A stretch of DNA of 21,305 bases from a virus, in IMG/VR virus record IMGVR_UViG_3300020450_000117, positions 1 through 21,305 of that record; one strand, 5' to 3'. Position numbers and translations under genes: made by a program. A model generated the notes under the pieces. That model was not told the origin of the DNA and searched no databases. It worked only from the letters and a program-made list of their open reading frames with translations. Each line of letters begins with the position of its first letter. The stretch's first letter is position 1. Positions 7,216 to 15,737 of the stretch are shown here, one piece after another.

Positions 7216-8118
7216 TTAAGCGAATGCTGCTACTGAAGCCAAAACTGTGAATGTCGCTGAAGCTGTTTTGATTATGTTGAAGGTATATACATCAATACCA
7301 GAAGCATTCCCTGCAGTGGGTGCGCTACCGCCCTGCCACTTTGGAGTGACTGCATTACCGTCTATTGAGTAGGAGTTTAAGTAGTAGGCTGTTGAACCTT
7401 GGGCCATTAATACGGCTGCACTCATACTTTGTCCTACAGCCAACATATCATCTACATTAACTGAACTATCGCCTTGAAAGTTGATTGCTCTATTAGCAGT
7501 CTGGTTAACGTTACAAAACAAAACTGCTTGTTGAACCATATCCATTGTTAGAGTGCCAGAAGTGGTTGCACTAATAGCAGCCGTTTCAATCACTTCATCT
7601 ATCTGTAGCGTACCGCCTACATCTAGACCTTTGTTTGTAGTCCACTTGTCACCAGTACTGGCGTAGCTGAAGGTAGCCCCTGCACCATCCACTGTCAGAC
7701 CTGCACCGTTTGCAGCCGCTGCATCAGCCGCACCGTCAGCCACAGTAATGTTTAAATCGTCCACTGTCATTGTGGCACTATTGATAACTGTTTGGGTTCC
7801 GTTAACAGTCAAATTCCCAGATAGGGTAAGATCGGCTGCGTTCACTGTACCAGTAAAAGTTGGACTAGCTAGTGTTGCATATCCTGCCCCTGCCGCTTGT
7901 ACTGCCGCAACTTGAGTTGTACCTTCTGTAGTAACTCTAGCTACCTGAGTATCACCTTGGGTAATTACATCAGCGACTGTGCCTGTAATGTTTAAGGCTT
8001 CAAGAGTTTTACCCAAAAACACAAGGTCTTTAGGATTTGTTGTAGATGCAGCTAATGACTGCGCTTTAGTATCAATCGCTGTTATAAGCGAAGAAAAGTT
8101 GTTGTTTACTGTTGGCAT
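7216..8118 (-). CDS. Tail fibre protein, second paralogue (300 residues)
   Basis: The protein has the low-complexity beta-rich composition of a trimeric phage fibre. Shared segments with the 359-residue fibre at 9340-10419 are TQVAAVQAAGA, the block LTVNGTQTxINS followed by VDDLNITVA, NGAGLTVDG with TGDKW, and a C-terminal region with TAYYLN, KW-GG and IDxYxxxIIKTAS. The two genes are therefore paralogues, and this copy lacks the YHGAFVHVH domain. N-terminal residues 1-45 are helical and probably mount the fibre on the tail. It is followed at 15 bases by the propeller protein, just as the other copy is followed by the glycine-rich adhesin. The ATG at 8118 has an AGGGG site near the stop of the 61-residue gene. 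Confidence 0.82.
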   Translation of the reverse strand: MPTVNNNFSSLITAIDTKAQSLAASTTNPKDLVFLGKTLEALNITGTVADVITQGDTQVARVTTEGTTQVAAVQAAGAGYATLASPTFTGTVNAADLTLSGNLTVNGTQTVINSATMTVDDLNITVADGAADAAAANGAGLTVDGAGATFSYASTGDKWTTNKGLDVGGTLQIDEVIETAAISATTSGTLTMDMVQQAVLFCNVNQTANRAINFQGDSSVNVDDMLAVGQSMSAAVLMAQGSTAYYLNSYSIDGNAVTPKWQGGSAPTAGNASGIDVYTFNIIKTASATFTVLASVAAFA

Positions 8119-8121
8119 TTT

Positions 8122-8307
8122 CTAGACCCCTAAATTGAGTAAATTTTCATCTTCAAGAGCCTCGACCTTCAAATTGAGGCTTACATCAGAAGTGTTGTAG
8201 TTTGGTTCGTTTACGTTGAAGTCTGAAGCAGATGCTTCGCCTTGGACTTCGGCAAGGGAGATTTTTGAATCTCTCATTAAGTCGGCTAAAAGCCTCGCTT
8301 TAGACAT
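8122..8307 (-). CDS. Small protein of 61 residues between fibre modules
   Basis: The product starts MSKARLLADLMRDSKISLAE, which resembles the opening residues (SKARxLADL) of many marine-phage tail fibres as I recall them, but it ends after 61 residues with EALEDENLLNLGV. It has an AGGAA ribosome binding site 8 bases before the ATG and stops 3 bases before the next fibre gene, so it looks like a deliberate, coupled gene. It could be a small adaptor or chaperone carrying the fibre-anchor motif, or the remnant of a fibre N-terminus left after module exchange. No other motif is seen. Confidence 0.7.
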   Translation of the reverse strand: MSKARLLADLMRDSKISLAEVQGEASASDFNVNEPNYNTSDVSLNLKVEALEDENLLNLGV

Positions 8308-8328
8308 GAGTGTTTCCTAACAATTTTC

Positions 8329-9330
8329 TTATATGTGTCTATAAACAGTTGCGTTATAGTCTGTGCCTACATCTGTGCTTGGAAAGGCCCTGTTGTCTCC
8401 CCAAACAACCCTTACTGCACCTTGACCACCCCCTCTGTATTGGTTGCCACAACCACCGCCAAATTCGCCGCCAGAGTTAAAGTTGTTAATAGAAGTTCCA
8501 CCAACAGTTACATTTGCGCCATAATTTGAAAACCCATCAGAGCCACGACTACCGCCAGAACCGCCAGAACCTCCAAGTCCACTAAAACTACCAGCGTTTC
8601 CGTTGAAACCGCCGACTCCTCCTGCACCGTTTGATCCTTGACCATATAAGCCAACACCGCCGCCGCCGCCGCCGTAGCCATATCCTACCCCAATTGTGTC
8701 ATAACTAGCACCGCCGCCACCACCAGCACCGCCGCTACCTGCAGTACCATTGAAAAAGCCGTTATGGCCGCCGCTACCGCCATTACCTGCGTAGCCACCT
8801 GCTCCACCGCCGCCAGAACCTATATAAGTTCCTGCACCATTTGTTCCTCTTGTATTGTTGTTGGCTGAACCACCGTTTCCACCGCCATCCCCATTATATT
8901 GACCGCCCTGAGGTACACCTGCTGCTTCTGAACCTTGTCCACCCCCACCATAAACAGTACTAGAGTTTATAAAACTCGAATAATCTCCATTCGAACCGCC
9001 ACCTTCAGAAGCTGCACCAACTCGAACGTCGATTGACTGACCTGGAGTAACAGAAATATTATTTTTATAACCAAGTCCACCACCTGCACCACCGCCGTAG
9101 TTACTTGCACCACCACCGCCGCCTACGCAAACTACACTGACTGAAGTAACTGCCTCAGGGACAATCCAAGTAAATGTATGAGTGACTTGGCTTGAACTGT
9201 CTCTCAGCATAAAAATAGCTTCACCTGCGACTGGGCCACCGCCACTAGACCTAAACCCATTAGCAGACCCACCGCCAAAAGTTGCTAACATGGGGGCGTA
9301 TAATATTTCAGGTTTTTTTGGCAGTATCAT
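8329..9330 (-). CDS. Glycine-rich tail-tip adhesin
   Basis: The start (MILPKKPEILYAPMLATF then GGGS) forms the same N-terminal segment as in the propeller protein. Residues about 49-105 form a strand-rich domain (HTFTWIVPEAVTSVSVVCVG, then SVTPGQSIDVRVG). A long stretch, about 105-300, is dominated by runs of glycine broken by Ser, Asn and Tyr. The end carries GAVRVVWG and RAFPST, elements I recall from glycine-rich proteins of many marine phages. Long glycine-rich regions in phage tail tips are known from T4-like gp38 adhesins, where polyglycine helices pack side by side and loops touch the receptor; whether this protein folds the same way is inference. The DNA is visibly richer in GCC/ACC triplets than its neighbours because of the glycine codons. 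The start has a GGAG site. Confidence 0.85.
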   Translation of the reverse strand: MILPKKPEILYAPMLATFGGGSANGFRSSGGGPVAGEAIFMLRDSSSQVTHTFTWIVPEAVTSVSVVCVGGGGGASNYGGGAGGGLGYKNNISVTPGQSIDVRVGAASEGGGSNGDYSSFINSSTVYGGGGQGSEAAGVPQGGQYNGDGGGNGGSANNNTRGTNGAGTYIGSGGGGAGGYAGNGGSGGHNGFFNGTAGSGGAGGGGGASYDTIGVGYGYGGGGGGVGLYGQGSNGAGGVGGFNGNAGSFSGLGGSGGSGGSRGSDGFSNYGANVTVGGTSINNFNSGGEFGGGCGNQYRGGGQGAVRVVWGDNRAFPSTDVGTDYNATVYRHI

Positions 9331-9339
9331 TCCAAACTC

Positions 9340-10419
9340 CTATTCGTATTTTGTTTGACTTGCCAAACATGTAAATGTTCCAGAGGCAGTTTTAATAATG
9401 GTAATTGAGTAAGCATCTATGGAGTTTGCATTGCCGCCTGTTGGAGCGCCTCCGACCCACTTAGTAGTGACGTTAGCAGTTGTTCCATCAACTTGTATTT
9501 GATTTAGATAATAAGCCGTTCCACCTTGCGTATAAATAAGTGCAGCGGTTACTGAATCATTAACTGATAAAAGCGAGTCCAAAGTGGTACTGCCATCACC
9601 TATAAAATTTACTTGGGCATTTTGAGCTTGGTTATTAATAAAATAAACAATAGCGGTTCCATCTTTCATCTGAATGTTGGTTGTTCCACCAGTGCCTGTG
9701 TCAGTCCATGCTCTTTCCCGAATAGTAGAGAACTTTGAGATTTCTGTGTGAGCATTTAACTGACCAGATAGGCTTACAGAGCCAGTTACATCCAGTGGTT
9801 TATTCATCGTCCACTTATCGCCAGTATTGGCATAGTTAAATGTGGCTGAAGCTCCGTCCACCGTTAGTCCTGCGCCATTTGCAGCGGCTGCGTTTGCTGC
9901 GCCTTTTGCAACTGTAATATTAAGGTCATCAACATCTAACGTAGTAGAGTTGATAGTAGTCTGAGTTCCGTTAACCGTAAGTGATCCGTCTATGACAACA
10001 TCACCATTGGCGTCAGAATTAACTAGAGGTATCCAGTTCCCTCCATGCGCATAATACGCCTTTTGAGTCGCATGCACATGCACAAAAGCGCCATGATAGG
10101 TTGAGGCTGATGGAAGGTCTGCTAGTTGTGAGTAAACATTGGAATACAACACCTTACCAGTAGTGGTGATATTGTTTGAACCCATGTCTATGTCACCAGT
10201 AAATGTAGCACCAGATAACTGAGCATAGTTTGCCCCTGCAGCTTGTACTGCCGCTACTTGGGTAGCGCCCTCATTCTGAATGCTAGTTACTGTTACTGAT
10301 GGTTGTAATGCTTCAACGGCTTTACCTAAGAGCAAAAACTCTTTTGCGTCCGTTGTGCCACTTGTATTATTTAATTTAGTGGTAAGGTTGCTCTCAACCG
10401 TTGTTGTATTAATTGCCAT
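9340..10419 (-). CDS. Tail fibre protein, first paralogue (359 residues)
   Basis: This fibre shares its repeats and C-terminal domain with the 300-residue fibre at 7216-8118, and shares a TGDIDMGSxxITT element with the long fibre at 10421-12295. Between the DIDMGS element and the LTVNGTQ block it has an extra segment of about 60 residues including SQLADLPSASTYHGAFVHVH and YYAHGGNWIPL. I recall this as a common insert in marine-phage fibres, possibly a small carbohydrate- or protein-binding domain. The N-terminal 45 residues (LLLGKAVEALQ) are helical. It starts one base after the long-fibre stop and ends 9 bases before the glycine-rich adhesin gene, so fibre and adhesin are probably made together. 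Confidence 0.85.
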   Translation of the reverse strand: MAINTTTVESNLTTKLNNTSGTTDAKEFLLLGKAVEALQPSVTVTSIQNEGATQVAAVQAAGANYAQLSGATFTGDIDMGSNNITTTGKVLYSNVYSQLADLPSASTYHGAFVHVHATQKAYYAHGGNWIPLVNSDANGDVVIDGSLTVNGTQTTINSTTLDVDDLNITVAKGAANAAAANGAGLTVDGASATFNYANTGDKWTMNKPLDVTGSVSLSGQLNAHTEISKFSTIRERAWTDTGTGGTTNIQMKDGTAIVYFINNQAQNAQVNFIGDGSTTLDSLLSVNDSVTAALIYTQGGTAYYLNQIQVDGTTANVTTKWVGGAPTGGNANSIDAYSITIIKTASGTFTCLASQTKYE

Positions 10420-10420
10420 T

Positions 10421-12295
10421 TTAAATTCCTGCCAATGCTAGAGTTTCCACATCATCGATGAACGCATCGACCTGTGTTTTGTTGTAGTGGTCTGCCAAGG
10501 AGAAGGTTCCGAAGGAGACAATCGAAATTGAATCCCCTGTAGCCGCTGCAGAGGCCAAGACCACATTGGCTCCATCTGTTGCGGTGAAATCTGAAGGTGC
10601 TAATTTTATTCCGTTTAAATAGACATCACAAAAAGTTGGATCGTATACTGCAGGGAACGTAGTTAGTGACCCACTGGTATAGCTTCCTGAGTTAGTTCCA
10701 ACAGTGTAATCTTTACGTTCAGCCGTTCCGTTTACAGAGCTACCTGCGCTTTGAAACCCACCTGATCCAAAAACTTTCATCTGATTTGCGGTTGTGTCGA
10801 ACCATAAATCTCCTAGCGTTACATTTGCGCCTGTTGGAGCATTTGCTGATACAAAGTAAGTATCTAGAAACTGTTGTGATGAAGCGATTGCTGATTGGGC
10901 TGTAGTCGCATGACCTGCCGCTGCATTTTCACTTGCAAGGGCCGCTGCAGCACTGTTAGCACTTGCCGTAGCAGAAGTTGCGGCTGAAGTTGCTGATCCA
11001 AGAATACTGTCTGCGTAGGCTTTGTTTGCAACCTGATCATTAGCAGTTGGGTTTGGAACACCACTAATCGTATTGTTGCCCATAGCAATAGCACCTGCCA
11101 TAGTGCCGCCAGTAAGGGGTAGCCTCAGAGAGTCTTGGGTATCTACATAAGTTTTGTTTGTGAGGTCTGCAACATTAACAGGTGTGTAGGTAGTCGTTAT
11201 TTTCTGACTACCCATATCAATATCACCTGTCATAGTACCACCTGCCAGAGGTAGTTTAGCTGCTATGCTATTAGTAACATTAGTGGAAAAGTTTGCATCA
11301 TCGCCTAATGCAGCCGCTAGTTCGTTTAGTGTATCTAATGCTGCAGGGGCAGAAGCTACGAGGTTTGATACTTCGGAATCTACATACGACTTAGAAGCAG
11401 CATCATTTGGATTAGTTGGGGTAGTAAGGTTTGTTATTGTGCCTGTCGTACCTGCATCCATATTAAGAGTGCCGTTGATGGTCACATCATTAAATGTAGA
11501 TGATCCTGTAGACGCTGTTACGTTACCAGTGATCCCACCAGTAAGATTACCTGTAAGCGTTCCGTTGATTGCTAAGTTATTAAAAGTAGATGTACCCGAA
11601 GATGCCGTTACATTACCTGCTACGTCACCAGTAAGGTCACCAGTGAAACCACCAGATGCAGAGACTGTTGTACCTGCTATAGAGGTTGGATTTGTAGAGC
11701 CAATTACGACACCGTTTATTGAGCCGTTGTTTCCTGCACCACCTACAGTTACTGAGCCTAAAGTAGAGGTGGTAGAGTTTAGAGAAGCTAGGGTGCTAAG
11801 ACCTGTAACTCCTAGAGTGCCACCTATGAGTGCGTTACCTGCAAGGTGTAGGTCTTTGTAATTTAAGCTAGAGGAACCAATGTCTACTGTGTTGGTTGTA
11901 GCAGGGGTTATAGTATTTGAGGCTACCGCCACAAACTCATGCCATACCGCTGCCGAAGCTGTATTTACCGCACAAACAAAAAAGCGGTTTGTAGAAGTAT
12001 TGAGCCATATATTACCAGGAGCATATCCTGCATTGACATCGTCTGTAATAGTTGGATTTGAAGTTGCTTGAGTGTTGTTTTGACCGCCTGTTCCACCATT
12101 CGCAGGGAGTAGATAGCCAGAAACAGATGTTTGTAAATTAATCTTTGGAGAATTTCCTGTAGTACCGTCATGTGAATGCCCTGTTGTTCCAGAAAAAGCA
12201 CTTTCGATCTGGTTAAACTCTGCAATTAACGGGGGTGCAGTTACCTCTGCCCCATTGATAATATCAGGTGCGGATTGTCTTGTATAACCTGCCAT
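10421..12295 (-). CDS. Long tail fibre (624 residues)
   Basis: The N-terminus (MAGYTRQSAPDIINGAEVTA, then EFNQIESAF and GHSHDGTTG) is a fibre-type N-terminal segment of the kind I recall from podovirus fibres, so it probably docks on the tail hub. The shaft contains internal repeats: GNVTASSGTSTFNN at 227 and GNVTASTGSSTFND at 256; LPLAGGTMTGDIDMG at 348 and LPLTGGTMAGAIAMG at 392; and SKSYVDS, NKTYVDT, NKAYADS at 301, 380 and 424. Residues about 433-475 are an Ala/Ser-rich coiled coil. The C-terminal domain (about 480-624) has LGDLWFDTTANQMKVFG and FCDVYLNGIKLAPSDF. It follows the tail nozzle-like gene by three bases and is the first of three related fibre genes. Confidence 0.88.
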   Translation of the reverse strand: MAGYTRQSAPDIINGAEVTAPPLIAEFNQIESAFSGTTGHSHDGTTGNSPKINLQTSVSGYLLPANGGTGGQNNTQATSNPTITDDVNAGYAPGNIWLNTSTNRFFVCAVNTASAAVWHEFVAVASNTITPATTNTVDIGSSSLNYKDLHLAGNALIGGTLGVTGLSTLASLNSTTSTLGSVTVGGAGNNGSINGVVIGSTNPTSIAGTTVSASGGFTGDLTGDVAGNVTASSGTSTFNNLAINGTLTGNLTGGITGNVTASTGSSTFNDVTINGTLNMDAGTTGTITNLTTPTNPNDAASKSYVDSEVSNLVASAPAALDTLNELAAALGDDANFSTNVTNSIAAKLPLAGGTMTGDIDMGSQKITTTYTPVNVADLTNKTYVDTQDSLRLPLTGGTMAGAIAMGNNTISGVPNPTANDQVANKAYADSILGSATSAATSATASANSAAAALASENAAAGHATTAQSAIASSQQFLDTYFVSANAPTGANVTLGDLWFDTTANQMKVFGSGGFQSAGSSVNGTAERKDYTVGTNSGSYTSGSLTTFPAVYDPTFCDVYLNGIKLAPSDFTATDGANVVLASAAATGDSISIVSFGTFSLADHYNKTQVDAFIDDVETLALAGI

Positions 12296-12298
12296 TTA

Positions 12299-13936
12299 TT
12301 ATCGCCTTCCTGAAATGCTAAATTCAAAAACTAAACCTTGGATAGAAAAAGGTTCGGATTTACCTACTGTTACGAAGGTGGCTCTTGCTGAAAAACCTGA
12401 CCCCTGCACATCTGTGGTCATTATTGGTTTTGAGTTACCACCATACAGGATGTTTGCACCTGCATATTTTATATTCAGACCCCCATATTCAACTGGGCCA
12501 CCTAAACTTTCTTGAGAATAACTGGTGGGGCGTTGTGTATTGTAGTCTCCCCAATCATAGGCCATAGATAAAAATAGTTTCACTGGCCCTTCTGCACGAA
12601 TAAAGGTATTTACCTTTCGCATGGTTTTTCGGACTTCAGTGTCTCCAAAATCTAAATATGGAGTAGCATATACTGAAGTTATATCGGCTCCGTTGAAACT
12701 TATGCCTTTTTCTTGACGGTATACTTTACCATCATAATCCCCTGCGAGAACAAATTCTTCCCTGCCTATGTAATCACTGGTGGTACAAGAAGCCCGTATC
12801 CCATTAAGCTCTCCAAATTCCCATGCAATTCCACTATCTGAACTTGCAAGACCACCTATAATGCCATACGAGTTTGTGACTGTTTCTGTATCATCCCCAA
12901 CAAAAAATCGAACTTGTGATTTAGACCTGATTACAACGCCATTTATTGTATCCATGTCGTAATTTTTAATCATGTTAACCAAGGTAACCTGAATGGCCTT
13001 GGATATTGTTTCTAGCTCAACATCCCCAATCCTAGAAGTTCCTGATACTGGCCTAAACCCATCAGGAGCTAAGAACATTAGATCGCCACCGACCTCTAAA
13101 ACACTGTCTCTAGCAATACATCCTACATTTGCAGTGACTTGATCTATTACAAAGTTTCCAGTTGATATATCTGCGGAAGCTTTTTTGATATTGTTAGAGC
13201 CAAAAATAAATAGATCGTTACGAAACGGTTTTATCTGTACAATGTTAAAACCTGGAGTAAGTATTTCTGAACCAGAGTTTTGGAAATCAAAAGGGTTATC
13301 ACCTACAGAATGATGTAACGCTGATAATTGAGTTCGATCTCCACCAAAAAATAAATGGTTTTCAAAAACTTCGACTAAAGCAGGTGCGGCACATATCTTT
13401 GTACCACCTGGACTTGCTGAAGTACCTGCACCTGTTGGGCTTAACTGATAAAAATTAAGTCCATCAAAAAGTATTCCGTTATTTACACCATCAGCAAAAG
13501 CAATATGAGATCCGTTGCCAAAATCGAATTGTGTATGTCTAATCTTAGTAACAGTTCGCACACCGTCTGTAGTGTTCAGGGTAAGACTGTTAGTCATTAC
13601 AGACCAACCTGATAACGGCACATATTTGTAAAATTTATATGTGTTTGCGCCCAGATCTTTTCTGGCTGCAATTATGTAAGGATTTCCTAAATGCTCATTT
13701 CGGTAGATTGCAACACAGAGTACTCGACCTTCAGCAACACCTGCACCTACTTCTACATCTATACCATCTAGGACTTCAAAACCTTCTATTCTTCGATAGC
13801 CACCATAAAGACTTGGTTCATAATTAACTAATCTAGTAGCTGCGCCAGATGCAGCCTCTGAAAGAAACAGATGATTTTGATTACTGTTAAGCCCACCAGA
13901 ACTTACCAGTTTAAAGGACTGTATTTCATCTGCCAT
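12299..13936 (-). CDS. Tail nozzle-like protein (T7 gp12 role inferred)
   Basis: The 545-residue protein directly follows the T7 gp11-like adaptor and precedes the fibre, the order expected for a tail nozzle (tubular protein B). Its N-terminus has GGLNSNQNHLFL and the element GGYRRIEGFEVL. The middle has many short strands with turns and the segment LMFLAPDGFRPVSGT, a pattern I recall from marine podovirus tail proteins. The composition is strand-rich and propeller-like, as in T7 gp12, although it is shorter than T7 gp12 (about 790 residues). A P22 gp10-like plug protein is the alternative. The ATG overlaps the stop of the previous gene by one base (TAATG), so translation is coupled. Confidence 0.72.
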   Translation of the reverse strand: MADEIQSFKLVSSGGLNSNQNHLFLSEAASGAATRLVNYEPSLYGGYRRIEGFEVLDGIDVEVGAGVAEGRVLCVAIYRNEHLGNPYIIAARKDLGANTYKFYKYVPLSGWSVMTNSLTLNTTDGVRTVTKIRHTQFDFGNGSHIAFADGVNNGILFDGLNFYQLSPTGAGTSASPGGTKICAAPALVEVFENHLFFGGDRTQLSALHHSVGDNPFDFQNSGSEILTPGFNIVQIKPFRNDLFIFGSNNIKKASADISTGNFVIDQVTANVGCIARDSVLEVGGDLMFLAPDGFRPVSGTSRIGDVELETISKAIQVTLVNMIKNYDMDTINGVVIRSKSQVRFFVGDDTETVTNSYGIIGGLASSDSGIAWEFGELNGIRASCTTSDYIGREEFVLAGDYDGKVYRQEKGISFNGADITSVYATPYLDFGDTEVRKTMRKVNTFIRAEGPVKLFLSMAYDWGDYNTQRPTSYSQESLGGPVEYGGLNIKYAGANILYGGNSKPIMTTDVQGSGFSARATFVTVGKSEPFSIQGLVFEFSISGRR

Positions 13937-14625
13937 TAGAACTTAATCCTAGTATCCCTTACATATTCGTATGAATTTATGTAAAGAGTTTGCAGGTCTT
14001 TTATTCCTGCGGTAAAAGCAGTAAAGGCTGCACCTGCGGCTTCGAGATTGTCCTTAAACATATATAAATGGTACAAAGCACCATCGACAATTACGTTATC
14101 AAAAGCTTCAGGTATTCTTGTTTGATCACTATGTAGAGTCAGATCTGCGTAGTTTAAGAAGTATCTGAATTTTACTGTATAAGCTTTATCGGGCGAAGGA
14201 GTTACACCAAAGCCCTGCCCGTGTGATGGGAACACAAAATCAGGTACACCTCTACCTGCGCTCCCTGCAGTGTAGTCATCATCCCTGTGCTTTGCGTACC
14301 ACTCGTCACGCTCTATTGCGTCGAGTGTTTTAAAACCAACATTCAGGCTAGAATTTGACTGTATCTGAAATGTGTTGAAATCAGCAATCTTAAAAAAGGC
14401 AGGCCAATCATATTCTGTCTGACCTGCAGCGAGAACTTGTGTATGCTCTGCAGCATTAAAGGGCCACTCAAACTCAGTCTGATTTATTTTAGCTATTGAT
14501 GCTTTAACAGCATCTTTAACTAAAGCCTGTACCCCTCGACACGATCCAAAATCGGCTTGTGCAATCTCCACTTCGTTTAATCGTCTAAGTGTCATATTGC
14601 AGAGTGTTATAAAAGTACTGGGCAT
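13936..14625 (-). CDS. Tail adaptor protein (T7 gp11-like)
   Basis: The 229-residue protein has the typical opening of the tail tubular protein A family: a first helix TLCNMTLRRLNEVEIA, a long second helix (VQALVKDAVKASIAKINQTE) and then the EWPFNAAEHTQVLAAGQTEY segment, where an aromatic pair follows the helix and leads to the first strand. Later the helix AFDNVIVDGALYHLYMFKDN matches the C-terminal helix of such adaptors. In T7 this protein forms a twelve-subunit ring under the portal and joins head and tail. It is the first gene after the capsid terminator, with a good AAGGAT site, so it is expressed by read-through or from an unrecognised promoter. Confidence 0.85.
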   Translation of the reverse strand: MPSTFITLCNMTLRRLNEVEIAQADFGSCRGVQALVKDAVKASIAKINQTEFEWPFNAAEHTQVLAAGQTEYDWPAFFKIADFNTFQIQSNSSLNVGFKTLDAIERDEWYAKHRDDDYTAGSAGRGVPDFVFPSHGQGFGVTPSPDKAYTVKFRYFLNYADLTLHSDQTRIPEAFDNVIVDGALYHLYMFKDNLEAAGAAFTAFTAGIKDLQTLYINSYEYVRDTRIKF

Positions 14626-14636
14626 GGGTGATCCTT

Positions 14637-14670
14637 AAAAGAAGGAAAGGGGGCAAGTAGCCCTGCCCCC
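14637..14670 (-). terminator. Rho-independent terminator after the capsid gene
   Basis: Read on the minus strand, GGGGGCA (14664-14670) and TGCCCCC (14649-14655) form a perfect 7-base-pair GC-rich stem with an 8-base loop. It is followed by TTTCCTTCTTTT, a pyrimidine tract rich in T. It starts 8 bases after the capsid stop codon. The tract is interrupted by C, so some read-through into the tail genes is expected, as at T7 T-phi after gene 10. Confidence 0.75.
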
Positions 14671-14678
14671 AATAGCTT

Positions 14679-15737
14679 TTACGCTAAGTTATAGTTCGCA
14701 GTCATAAGAGCTTCTGGACGCAAGATTTTGCGACCATATAGCTGCATACCACGGACAATGTCTGCGAATGTGTCTGGAGAACGGAAGCTCTCAGTTTTCG
14801 CAATTTGATCCGCTACTGCTACCGCTGAGTCATGTCCTGCTACCATTACACCGTAATTAGCTTCAGAACCTGTAGAGGCTGCAGTACCTGGGCCTGTTCC
14901 TTCGAAAGGAAGGTTGTTTGAAACGTATACTCGCATACCACGAATAGTTCCTGGTAAACGTCCGTTTCTAATTTCCCCTTCGCCACCGAAGTCAGCGTTC
15001 ATTAATTTTGAGTCTTCTGAGAGAAGTAGCTCTTTGAAGACAGGATCAACGACACACCATCTACCTTCGGTGTCCACACTTGCTGCGTCCATTAAACGAG
15101 CCATGCGGCCTATAATAGCTAATGGTGAAGTGATAGCGCCAGAGCCACCACCTGCAGCTAGAGGAATAGACGTTACTTCAGCTTCTCCACCAATATCAGA
15201 ACCACCAAAATCGGTGATGTCCAATTTATTGGCTGCAAGTAATTCGTCATTACCTGCGTTTGCGTCAGCTTTAGTACCACCTGTTTCTAAGGCAGTTCGT
15301 CTTGACCAAACAGAACCATTGTGATCATACCCAGACATGTAGCCTAGTACTTCACGATCAAAATGATCACGAAGTTTGAACCCTGCACGATCTGTTGCAA
15401 GATCCATGAAGCTAATGTGCGCATGCGCCTCTTCAATATCATCGATTGCAAACTGGAAGTAGTTACTCTCAGTTACAACCATAGTGAAATCAGCATCGGT
15501 CAAATCTTGTGTCGCAAGCGTTGTACCACGAGCATAAGAATTGATTGTGATTTCTGGTTCTTTGATGATTTTTACGCTATCGCCCATATTTGCGATTTCA
15601 CCTGCGTAATCGGTGTTAGTTACATCCTCTACAACAGAGGTGCTTCTGAAAGCCTTTTGGACTTTCTTTGAATAGATTACTGGCGAAAAATTACCATTAG
15701 GTAAATTGCCGTAACCACTTGCTACTGGAAATGCCAT
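14679..15737 (-). CDS. Major capsid protein
   Basis: The 352-residue product follows the scaffold gene and has the features of a HK97-fold coat protein of marine podoviruses: an opening YGNLPNGNFSPVIYSKKVQK, a strand block around VVEDVTNTDYAGEI and GDSVKI, and a spine helix region (ISFMDLATDRAGFKLRDHFD). Near the end are SFRSPDTFADIVRGMQLYGR and KILRPEALMT, the strand that closes the A-domain. A Gly/Ala-rich loop lies at about residues 190-205. The start has the strongest ribosome binding site I saw here (AAAGGAGT, 8 bases before ATG), in line with high expression. The gene stands alone, with its own promoter and structured leader upstream and a terminator downstream. The shell T number cannot be read from the sequence. 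Confidence 0.9.
   Translation of the reverse strand: MAFPVASGYGNLPNGNFSPVIYSKKVQKAFRSTSVVEDVTNTDYAGEIANMGDSVKIIKEPEITINSYARGTTLATQDLTDADFTMVVTESNYFQFAIDDIEEAHAHISFMDLATDRAGFKLRDHFDREVLGYMSGYDHNGSVWSRRTALETGGTKADANAGNDELLAANKLDITDFGGSDIGGEAEVTSIPLAAGGGSGAITSPLAIIGRMARLMDAASVDTEGRWCVVDPVFKELLLSEDSKLMNADFGGEGEIRNGRLPGTIRGMRVYVSNNLPFEGTGPGTAASTGSEANYGVMVAGHDSAVAVADQIAKTESFRSPDTFADIVRGMQLYGRKILRPEALMTANYNLA

Noticed and set aside
8700-9120. Clusters of GCC/ACC triplets looking like a microsatellite repeat
   Set aside because: They are glycine codons of the glycine-rich adhesin on the minus strand; spacing is irregular and broken by other codons, so they are coding rather than a separate DNA repeat.
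10864-11094. Second minus-strand frame of 76 codons inside the long fibre gene (and similar ones at 11965-12225, 16063-16326 and 20723-21037)
   Set aside because: They lie wholly inside larger genes in another frame, and their low-complexity Leu/Gln or basic composition is what a shifted reading of repetitive codons gives.
11265-11861. Long plus-strand open frame of 198 codons, and other plus-strand frames of 60-160 codons across the window
   Set aside because: All are antisense to well-supported minus-strand genes, have biased compositions that mirror the codons on the other strand (Val/Pro/Ser-rich), and lack ribosome binding sites or recognisable domains.
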